Source: Terfezia claveryi
Lineage: Eukaryota; Ascomycota; Pezizomycetes; Pezizales; Pezizaceae
Direction: 5' to 3'
Length of the DNA stretch: 64,000 nucleotides
Assembly: GCA_015179025.1 (NCBI GenBank)
Contig: WHUX01000019.1
Location: forward strand, 248,001 to 312,000
Shown: piece by piece, positions 55,800 through 64,000 of the stretch
Numbering within the stretch: the first letter of the stretch is position 1
Layout: each line of letters begins with the position of its first letter
Program-made: the position numbers and the translations under genes
Notes under the pieces: model-generated
Told to the model about the DNA's origin: nothing
Seen by the model: the letters and a program-made list of their open reading frames with translations, nothing else
The model's database searches: none

Positions 55800-56388
55800 G
55801 GGTGGCGCTGGCTATGTGGAATGTATGAATATTGCTGTCGTGCTCTCGGGGAGTTGTGCATAGCGATTCTGCCTCTGATCGCAATTATCAATTGGGGTTG
55901 GTTTGCGCCTATATATCATATATCCAGTGAGCATTATTATTGCATGGAGTTTGGGTTTCTTTTGTTTATTCCTTTTGGAGCGGGAGATGAGATTTACATG
56001 CACACAAGATACATATATATTTAGTAATTCACGAAAAGCATTGGATAGAAAAGTAAATCATTCTTTAAAGCAAGGAAAATGTGCATGCGCGCAAGAGTCA
56101 CACAAATGATGAGATAGAGATAGGACCCTGTATGTCGATTATTAGATAGATAGATGCCCAGGGTCCACAAAACCCCCGACGACACCCGCCCAAAACAATA
56201 TAGCATTCCCACCCACCCGAACGGGCCGGCACCGCTTATAAACAACCTCTTCCCCTGTAGTGTGTGAGCAAATGCAGGCGTTAACCAGGCCTTCTCCGAC
56301 TTGCATTCTTTCGTTCCTCACTCGAATTTCGGCTCTGGGGTTAAGAGTTCCGTTGGGCAGACAAAATCAAATCCAATTCTCCAGGAAT
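55800..56388. other. Intergenic between mgs1 and the aminotransferase
   Basis: It holds the 3' flank of mgs1 and the promoter of the next gene. In frame with that gene, an ATG at 56,272 would add 39 residues rich in Arg, Ser and Leu with no acidic residue, like a mitochondrial presequence. Confidence 0.6.
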
Positions 56389-58207
56389 ATGGCGTCATCG
56401 GCACCGGCAGCGTTGGTGAGGCCGGCGCAGAGGGTTGCGAATCTGTCGAAGGATGTTTGGTATGTATGCTTTGCAATTGAGGAGTCGAGGTTACAATTGT
56501 ATGAGGCACTTTGCTAATTGTAGGAATTGGGCGATTAGGAGTACAGTCAATGAAGCAGCAGCATCATGCTCGACTCCAGTGATCAACTTGGGGCAAGGAT
56601 TCTTGTACGTAACACCACCCCAAAAAAGCCCACACAGCTCGGACAAAAATACTGACATCCTAGCATACAGCGGCTACAACCCTCCCCCATTCGTGGTCCA
56701 GGCGGCCAAAGAGGCCCTCGACCGCGTCGAATGCAACCAATACTCCCCCACGCAAGGGCGTCTCCGCCTCCGCAAGGCTCTCTCTGGTGCATACTCCCCG
56801 TACTTCGAGCGGACCTTGAACCCTGACACTGAGATTGTCATTACTACTGGTGCGAATGAGGGGATGCTTTCTGCATTTATGGGGTTTGTGGAGCCGGGGG
56901 ATGAGGTTATTGTGATGGAGCCGTTCTTTGATCAGTATATCTCGAATATACAGATGGCGGGGGGAAGGTGGTTTATGTCCCGCTGCATCCACCAGAGAAG
57001 GGGGCGAGTGAAGTGTGTCCGGCAAGTGAGTGGAGGTTGGATTTGGAAGAGTTGAGGGCGAAGGTGTCGGAAAAGACGAGAATGATTGTATGGATTTCCA
57101 ATTCCAGAGATATTGTGGAAAGTTAAGGAATTTGCGGGTGCTGACTGGGTGGGAATAGGTTCTTAATACACCGTAAGGGCCCCTTGTGATCTTCAATGGT
57201 GGCATGAGTAGTTGTAGTGGGCTAACGTGGAAATTTCTTGCTGGAATAGACATAACCCAATTGGTGAATTTTCTAAATTCTGACATATCTGCTTCACTAA
57301 CATATTTTTTTCTATCAGGAAAAATCTTCACCCGAGAAGAACTAGAGGCCATTGGTAAGATCTGTGTAGAAAAGAACATTATCATCCTCAGTGACGAAGT
57401 CTACGACCGCCTCTACTACAAGCCATTCACCAGAATAGCTACTTTATCTCCAGAAATCAGCAGGCTTACTATCACCGTTGGCTCTGCTGGGAAGAACTTC
57501 TACGCTACTGGGTGGTGTGTATCCTGGGACTCATGCTAGTCGTAGTATCTAGGATGGAAGCTGATTGCTGTGGTGGGTGATAGGAGGGTAGGCTGGTTAA
57601 TTGGTGAACCGCATTTGATCAAATACTGCGGTGCTGCACATACTAGGGTAATCCCACCCTCCTTCGCCATGTATTGGATGGATCCGCTAACCATATCATT
57701 CAGATCTGCTACTCCTCCGTTTCGCCCCTTCAAGAAGCCGCAGCCATCGGCTTCGAGCAAGCCGACCAAGTAGGGTTCTGGGAGGAATCCAAGAGGGATA
57801 TGCAGCGCAAAATGGCCCTCTTTAATGAGATCTGGGATGAGCTCGGAATTCCCGTACGGCCTACCCCAAAAACCCCCATCTGAGCTATCTAACTTTAATA
57901 ATACTGATCACCACCATAGTACACCGAACCCGATGGAGGCTATTTCGTCCTCGCAAACCTCTCCAAAGTCCACTTCCCTGAAGACTACCCCTTCCCCAAT
58001 CACGTCTCTAGCAGAGCAAGAGACTTCAAGATGTGCTGGTGGCTGATCAAGGAGATCGGTGTTGCGGCGATTCCGCCAACGGAGTTTTATACTAAGGAGA
58101 CGGAGAAGGAGGCAGAGGATTATATGCGATTTGCGGTTTGTAAGGAGGATACAGTGCTTGAGGCAGCGAAGGAGAGATTGAGGAAGCTGAAGGATTATAT
58201 AAGATAA
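56389..58207 (+). CDS. bna3: Kynurenine aminotransferase (Bna3-like), one G-run frame break
   Basis: This PLP enzyme converts kynurenine to kynurenic acid by transamination. Nine exons: 56,389-56,459, 56,539-56,604, 56,671-57,087, 57,159-57,172, 57,250-57,263, 57,319-57,514, 57,584-57,647, 57,704-57,853 and 57,920-58,207. Two neighbouring exons are only 14 nt each and together encode the VLNTPHNPIG motif. Class I aminotransferase features are NLGQGFFGYNPP, ITTGANEGMLSAF, IILSDEVYDRLYY and the PLP-lysine site GSAGKNFYATGWR (K253). The exon sum is one short of a multiple of three. The reading breaks at GCGGGGGGAAGG (six G, 56,959-56,964), and one added G restores GGKVVYVPLHPPEKG and 426 aa. The upstream in-frame ATG at 56,272 could make a mitochondrial form; the choice of start is open. 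Confidence 0.9.
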
Positions 58208-58615
58208 TTAGAGAGTAAATATGGTGGGAAAGTAATTTGCTGTTACCCTCATATCTCTTTTTTTTTTTTTTTTTTTCCATTTTTAATTTTTTTTAATTTT
58301 GTGAACTCTGGTAGGTATATTGCATATATATACCTAGATAGATCATGATAGTTTATGGCGGGCACAGAAGAGGAATTTACGTATACGTTGTTGCAATATC
58401 TCATTGTCCCTGTTGTGCCCGGTCGCTCTGCGAATTTCCATTTTTCTCCATAAGGTATCAATATGGCGTGTAATGCATATTCAGTTATACAATTGATCCC
58501 ATGACAATAAATCAAGAAAAAAAAAAAGCCCCCACCTCTCCCCACTTCACAAATTACATATCTTCATGCACCCCCCCTCCCTCCCTGGGCATCCATCACC
58601 CACCGACTCGCCCGC
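58208..58615. other. Convergent 3' flanks of bna3-like and smd2
   Basis: A T18 run and an A12 run occur (about 58,258-58,276 and 58,515-58,526). No gene is seen. Confidence 0.6.
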
Positions 58616-59207
58616 TTAACTTAACAACACCAAAATAACCCCATCCCCTCTCAAAAACATTTTACTCACAAACCTATCCCTATTGACCGGCCTTCCTTTA
58701 CTTCCATCCGCCTTCCTTGGCGTCTCAGTCCACATCTCCTTGACGTTCTCTAACACCATGTTGCAGTGGCGATCAAAGGCCTTGACGCGCGCGAGGAGCT
58801 TGCGGTTGTTACGTAGGGAGATGAGCACTTGTGCATGCGTGCTGACGGCGGTTTTGAGGATGGAGAGGGGGCCGGCGGAGAATTCGTATTTCTAGTTGGG
58901 GGGGAAGAAAGCCGTTAGGAGGGCGTGAGGATGGGGGAGATTGGAGGGGGGGACGGGTACCTCGAGTTCGGCGATTTCGTATTCGGTCAGCTAAGAAGGG
59001 TGGGGGGGGGGTTAGCTTGAGTAATTGAGTTGGCAGATTGAGGGGAAGCATGGAGGGTGTGTGTGTGAGGAGGGCAGCGAGGGGCATTGATTGACGAGGT
59101 GAGGGCGGACGTAGGTAGGTAGGTTGTATATAGATATTGGGGAGCCATTATATTCGCGTGCGCACCTCAGACCTAGGTCGGTTCACAAGATCACTACCAT
59201 CCACCAT
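58616..59207 (-). CDS. smd2: Small nuclear ribonucleoprotein SmD2
   Basis: SmD2 is one of the seven Sm proteins that ring the U1, U2, U4 and U5 snRNAs in the spliceosome. Exons 59,166-59,207, 58,961-58,990 (30 nt) and 58,616-58,891 give 115 aa in frame; human SmD2 has 118. The N-terminal extension [19 protein letters not shown] is split over the first two exons. The Sm fold follows: Sm1 with [20 protein letters not shown] and [15 protein letters not shown], then Sm2 with [18 protein letters not shown]. An ATG two codons upstream (59,213) is also in frame. The first intron (58,991-59,165) is long for this window and contains a C9-10 tract close to its acceptor. Confidence 0.95.
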
Positions 59208-59213
59208 CAGCAT

Positions 59214-60053
59214 CACCACATTAGCACAAATGTCACATTAGAGACACGGGGCCCGGGAAAAAAAAATATTGACGTACGCCATTGTTGGGCTCGGGTATTC
59301 TCAAAGGACTAGCTGTCGTAGAAAATCACCCGTAGGATTAGAATCGTGAACGGTTCGTAGACGGGGCGAGGCCGGTCTGGACGAAAGAAAACGGGTATAT
59401 TGTTCAAGAGCTAAGCGTGAGAGTTGCCTCGTGAAGGTTTGGACTTGCTGTTGTTGGCGCTAAGCTTGGCTGGGTAGGCACCGGGGCTCTATTTGTTAGT
59501 CTCGTGCCCAGACCCTCGTAAGAGGACTACAGTAGCCCTGTTAGTGGAGGGCCCGACATATCTTGTCACTACGAAAGTCATACTCGAAGGGGGCAGATAT
59601 TAAGTCAAACAAAATAAATGGCGATACTATTACTACTACGCGCAGCTTAGTGGCGCTCTAAAAATCAACAATACATTGAGGATTTCCTTCCTACTGTCTC
59701 CTTCCGTAGTATTTCCCCGCTTATTGTATGTTCGTTAAATGTATATGATTGTGACAAGATGAGATATTCCATGTAAAATGATCCCACCAGAGCCAGCCAT
59801 TGCCAAAAAAAAAAAAAAAAAAAGGAAAGCTATACATTGCATATAAACCCGCAATTCCACTCAGGATTTAGAGCCACGGGGTTTATATGCGACAATTATG
59901 TATGATATAAGCAAAAATAGCTGAAACTCCGAAATGCAAACAATAGTAGTACAGCAAAAGATGACAGCAATGTGAAGGTAACTAGAGAAAACGAAAATGA
60001 AATGAAATGTCTTGATCTGGATCAAACCAGCTGTATAGATGAATCAGACGCCC
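59214..60053. other. Intergenic between smd2 and prm1
   Basis: It holds the smd2 promoter and the prm1 3' flank. It contains one micro-insertion (59,501) and an A19 run near 59,805-59,823. No gene is seen. Confidence 0.6.
59501..59538 (-). mobile_element. Micro-insertion, 38 bp, 7-bp direct repeats
   Basis: The insert begins CTCGTGCCCAGACCCTCGTA and ends ACAGTAGCCC. It is bracketed by perfect TGTTAGT copies at 59,494-59,500 and 59,539-59,545. Part of the duplication (TAGT) may belong to the element, since the 13-bp copy at 24,057 begins TAGTCTCGTGCCC. The reverse complement also matches a degenerate copy at about 36,605-36,646. Confidence 0.7.
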
Positions 60054-62328
60054 TTAGTAGTTATCATCTGTAATGTGTCCCCGCTTCTTCTCATCAATCC
60101 AGCCTCCAGGGGCGACAGGTGGAGGCGTGATCCTTCTCGAACTTACCCTCCCAAGGCGAAAGGTCTCAGGGCCACTGTGGCGATTATAGGTTTGGCTCGG
60201 GTAATCCATTCCATGATCATCATTTTCTAGGCCAGCCTCAGGCCTAGAGTTCGCCTGTCGACTAGTGACATATCTTGGAGGAGGAACACCCGCAGGGGCT
60301 GCCACCGGAAGCTGACCACCACTGAAGTTGGTTCCTTGTCCACCGCCGTCACCCCGGACATTATCAAGCCCCCACCAAAGAGAACCAGTTCGAATGACAG
60401 CAATAAGTATAACGAAGACCCAGATCAATACGACACCGCCAGAGATAGCTGCTTCAGTGGAAAGTCCTTCTTGCCATTTTTTTGACATTTTGAACAGAGT
60501 GTCAGTGATCATATCGCTTGAGGCGTTCTCTGGATCGGCGAGGAAACTGTCGGATTTGTCGTCGTTGAGAGAGCCCAAGGCGCCAATGGAGAAGATATCG
60601 GCGGGAATCTGAGGGAAGGATATGTGTGCGTTTTCATGTACCCAAGTTAGTCCTTCCTGTAGCGCTTCGATTTTGAGTCCCACCAGACAGTTGATGATCT
60701 CCACAGCCGGCTTCTCCAGCATAGTACCTCCCACATACTGGTTGATTCCCTGTTGCATTGTGTTGGAGAAGGCGGTCAAAGTATCGTTCAATGATTGAGT
60801 ACCATTAGTAATCCAACCAAAGACTTCCTTGTTGAGTTCATCCGAAACACCTTGCATCACATTATTCGTGGAAGCGGCGAATTTAACAGAGGAGTTGTTC
60901 AAAAAATCGACGACTTCTCCGGCAAAACCTCCGACCTGGTTTGCAAGCTCTGGAACCGCTTTTTCGACTTGCTTGAGAACGATGTATTGAGAAAGGGCGC
61001 TGATCAAACCGGCAACACCAAGAGACAGGACGAATAACGCGGGCGGAGAGGTAACATAAGCAACAGTCCATCTCATCAAGACCTGGCGCCTCTCAGACTT
61101 CAACACACTCGCAAAACGCAAACCCCAGGTACCTGCAGAAGGCCTTGAGGCAAGGTAGGTTATATCAACAGGGTCGTAGTTGGGATTCTCACTGAACATG
61201 TTCGCTCGCTGCCTCATAATTCGCCATCTACGAATTTCAAGCCAAGCCATCGGTATGATAGCAAGAACTGCCAGGACGATAAGAACCACAACAATGACAG
61301 TCTTGGTCTTGCCGACAGTTTCCTTGAGGTTTTCAAAGAAAGAGCTGACGTTATTGTTGTCAGAGCAGAAGGTAAGCTTCTCCTTTGGCGGAATTGGAAA
61401 CATGGATCGATCAAACTGGTAGACACTAAGGGAGTTGTTTACTTGTTGCTATGCACAAACATAATTTAGCAATGAATGAGCTTATGGAAGTGGCGATGCA
61501 TACCTGGATATTATTGAATGGCACCCTGATGACATTCTCAGCGGCATCCTTGACATCTTTAAAATCAGGTAGATTGTCTTTCATCTCCTGGATTCTATCG
61601 AGAAACTTCGTCGGGATTGCGATTTTGTTAAGTTTATCCAATGATGGCAACTTGAGCTCTGGGAGAGTAATAGTCCTTCCGAAAGAGTTTCCCATATTCT
61701 CAATTTGTTCTTTGAGCTGGTCAAAGTCGTTTGTAAAACCTCCCACTTCATTAGTTATGCTCCCAGTAATCACCTTGAGAGTATCATTGATAAATACTCC
61801 AATTTCCTCAGTAGCATCAAGGACAAGTCCAATACCCCCGGAAATTGCAAAAGTAATCAAGCAAACATAGGTACCGACGAGCATGTTGATATAAAAGATG
61901 ACAATCTCTCGAATTATTGAGATTCCAAGCATCAATGCTTGCTGAAGCGCTCTGACAGACGTCTCGACTGCCTTTGCACTGAGTTCATTAGCACCAGGGG
62001 CCATGTAGTGTGGCATAGACGCCAGGGCACTGCCGGCCCTCTCCACTGAGGTACAAGCGGAAAGAGCCTCTCTCTCAGCTGAGTTGATATCATTGTCAAG
62101 AGCTTGGGTGGACAGGAATACTCTGACAACGATGAGAACCAGAAGGAGGGTCCATCTATTAAACCAGACTTGAGAAAGTCTGGATCGAGTACCGAGATAA
62201 GGTGTGAGATGTGGAATAGTCGACGGTTTGAATTGTTGAACTTCACGGAGGTTTGGGTACCGGTAAGATGAGTGCATATCATGAGAACTGAAAAACTGTG
62301 ACATCGAGCCAACAAGTGGGGGGGCCAT
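60054..62328 (-). CDS. prm1: Plasma membrane fusion protein Prm1
   Basis: Prm1 promotes plasma-membrane fusion during mating and hyphal fusion. Exons 61,504-62,328 and 60,054-61,448 give 739 aa in frame, with a 55-nt intron. Five clear membrane segments are seen: WTLLLVLIVVRVFL (about 58-72), a long one around VGTYVCLITFAISGG, VIVVVLIVLAVLAIIPMAWL just after the junction, ALFVLSLGVAGLISAL, and GVVLIWVFVILIAVI near the C-terminus. Two extracellular loops carry amphipathic helices and several N-glycosylation sequons (NDT, NNS, NGT), as in Prm1. A disordered Pro/Arg/Gly tail (about 640-739) is cytosolic. The frame is open a further 17 codons upstream but only from GTG; the ATG at 62,328 is the first proper start. 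An ATG eight codons in (62,304) is also possible. Confidence 0.94.
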
Positions 62329-62489
62329 CCTGGGCAGAATACGTTGAGGTCGTTTCAAGAAGAATGGACGGGGAAACACTCAAATCACAGGATAGAGGAA
62401 GGCAGCCCGGCTTATGTACTGTCCTGGCGGTGGTCAACACCTTCGGTTTGTATTCCGTACCTGAAATCTTCAAAACGAGAAAGAGAATG

Positions 62490-62570
62490 GAAATAAGAAA
62501 AGAGAGATGAAAATAAGAAAAGAGGATGAAAATAAGAAAAGAGGATGAAAATAAGAGAAGAGAATGAAAT
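62490..62570 (+). repeat. AAAATAAGAAAAGAGGATG tandem repeat upstream of prm1
   Basis: Three to four copies of a purine-rich unit of about 18 bp lie 160-240 bp upstream of the prm1 ATG. On the prm1 strand this is a polypyrimidine tract, common in fungal promoters. Confidence 0.75.
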
Positions 62571-62764
62571 GAAATGAAACTTAATTCGGTTGCCGTGAGA
62601 TAAGGCAGAATATATTGAAGGTGCCCTTCAATATCGGCCTCGCGATTCAGGGGAAGATGGGACAACAAAGAAAAGAATGCCCACTGAATAAACATGAATG
62701 ACAAGAAACTGTTGGGTATATATGGCCATGCTATGGGATCTGCACTGACTGAGCAACCATCGTG

Positions 62765-62776
62765 GCCAACCAGACT
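62765..62776 (+). mobile_element. Shortest clear micro-insertion, 12 bp, 9-bp direct repeats
   Basis: GCCAACCAGACT is bracketed by perfect ACCATCGTG copies at 62,756-62,764 and 62,777-62,785. It lies about 440 bp upstream of the prm1 ATG. Confidence 0.85.
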
Positions 62777-62811
62777 ACCATCGTGTCTAGGTCGGCAGAT
62801 TGTGAGACTGA

Positions 62812-62854
62812 GAAACATACGGAGACTGAATGAAGCATACGGAGACTGAATGAA
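62812..62854 (+). repeat. 20-bp tandem duplication
   Basis: The unit CATACGGAGACTGAATGAAG occurs twice in a row, preceded by a partial GGAGACTGA-like piece. It lies just right of the micro-insertion at 62,765. Confidence 0.8.
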
Positions 62855-64000
62855 GCAAACTTCACAATAGGCTGAACAAGCAATGAACCAATAGCAAACC
62901 GAGTCCACCATTGCTATTTGACGGTTTGAAGATTTGGAACGTCACTTGAGACGCCAAACCTTGAAGATCGCCGCCACTGACATGATCTGCAATCTGGTAT
63001 GTTTATTTGTGGCACAGCTTTTGATCAACATTGCGCGCGACCGTTGGTAATTGGGCTGCACGGTTGTCGCACATTCTCCGTCTCCAGGTGATCTGCGCCG
63101 CTCAAAATAACCAAATTGGCTCTTTATTTGGATTAATTAAGGGCATTTCGATTCATCGGCACAGAAACGTGCTAGCGCGATGCTCATCACATTGCAAGCC
63201 CAATGCTGCGCCGGCAGTGGCCATGGACGTCCAGAATACAGGCACCCATCCGAGGGATACTTAGAGGAGTGATTGTTTTCCTCGCTCAAATCTGCTGCTG
63301 GCCGTCAACAAGCAGCTCAAATCGGAAGATGGTGCAGCATCGACTTCAATGGTGCCAAGGAACCATTCGTGGACAACTACCTGGTTTGGACAATGCACCC
63401 CAGCTAAGAAAGCTACTCGTTATAATTTGTACTCTGCCCTAACCCAAGATTGATTAAAGGTTGATATTGATTGGTATTAACGAGGCTATGCCCCTCGAGC
63501 TACTGTTCACTGAACACGGTGAGCCATAAATTTGAGGCAGGTTTCAGTACCTATCAATATCTATAGCTATGATCGTCTTATGACTCAATCCCAGTTATCT
63601 CGAAGATAGTTTTTCTGCATTCTTGCCAGTAGTTTCCCACCATCCCCTTCCACAAGTTTTGCGACACTTATCGCAAGTTCGCCGAACCTCTTGAAGTTGG
63701 TGGCATCAGTTACCCTGGGCTCGTATTAGTGATGGGTGGGTGTCCCGGTAAAATCAAATGGAATTTGAACCCTTTGAATTCAACAGCTTTGTTCCAAGCC
63801 TAACAGCTTAGGGTTAGCTGTGCATTGAATCGATAATATAGTTGACATAACGTACCGTCGTCGCGAGCCAGCGCAGTTCCTCTTCAGGATATTTTTCATC
63901 ACCCTACACAAGCTGGTGAGTATCTCGCAACACTCTGGAGCTTGGGGCGAATAACTTTGGATCCACGAATCCAGTCCAGCACCTCACCAATCAGTTGTGC
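62855..64000. other. Gene-free right edge
   Basis: No gene is supported. Short plus-strand frames at 63,031-63,442 have no domain. The stretch may contain the far promoter of prm1 or decayed repeats, but nothing in it is recognisable. Confidence 0.5.

Noticed and set aside
1..64000. CRISPR array, rRNA or tRNA genes, telomere repeats
   Set aside because: None seen; the tandem repeats present are minisatellites or parts of mobile elements.

Overview
The window looks like nuclear DNA of a filamentous ascomycete (Pezizomycotina). Genes carry many short introns of about 50-80 bp with GT...AG ends, both strands are used, and gene clusters alternate with gene-poor, transposon-rich stretches. Recognisable proteins include the fungal cell-fusion protein Prm1, a GT34 mannosyltransferase, the kinetochore protein Cnl2/Nkp2 and the mitochondrial protein Rrg9. 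The species cannot be fixed from the sequence alone. No rRNA, tRNA or CRISPR array was found.

Layout: 3.6-6.5 kb, Ssn6/Cyc8 corepressor (minus), preceded on its left by a 180-bp TA-flanked MITE. 7-14.5 kb is gene-poor, with one possible secreted-protein gene or pseudogene near 13 kb. 14,584-20,079 is a full-length Ty1/copia element with 428-bp LTRs and a 5-bp duplication, inserted 11 bp upstream of the ATG of a nicotinamide riboside kinase gene (20,091-21,023). Next come a gamma-glutamylcyclotransferase (minus) and a TMEM115-like Golgi membrane protein (minus), then a long gene-free stretch, then a TBL1/Sif2-type LisH-WD40 protein (27.2-29.7 kb, plus). 30,280-32,564 is an apparently intact pogo/Fot1 transposon, followed by the INO80 subunit Ies2 (minus). 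35-41 kb is a graveyard of decayed elements. 41.5-45.6 kb holds the mannosyltransferase and Rrg9/neugrin. 46,055-47,860 is a TA-flanked element with arms of about 470 bp. 48.5-62.3 kb is gene-dense: an unrecognised two-TM-segment protein, Nkp2, Eaf3/MRG15, Mgs1/WRNIP1, kynurenine aminotransferase, SmD2 and Prm1.

Functionally, Ssn6, TBL1/Sif2, Ies2 and Eaf3 all act in chromatin or transcriptional control. The NAD-linked enzymes Nrk1 and the kynurenine aminotransferase both occur, but far apart, so no pathway cluster is claimed.

The most unusual signal is a family of tiny insertions (10-38 bp) that share the core CCAACCAGACTA, or a related end in ...GACTA, and are bracketed by perfect 5-10 bp direct repeats that look like target-site duplications. 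Eight copies are well supported and several more are degenerate. A second tiny insertion, 29 bp plus a poly-A tail with a 14-bp duplication, sits inside a dead mariner transposase. Separately, three host genes carry four frame breaks, each repaired by one extra G or C in a homopolymer, which points to base-calling errors in this assembly rather than to dead genes.
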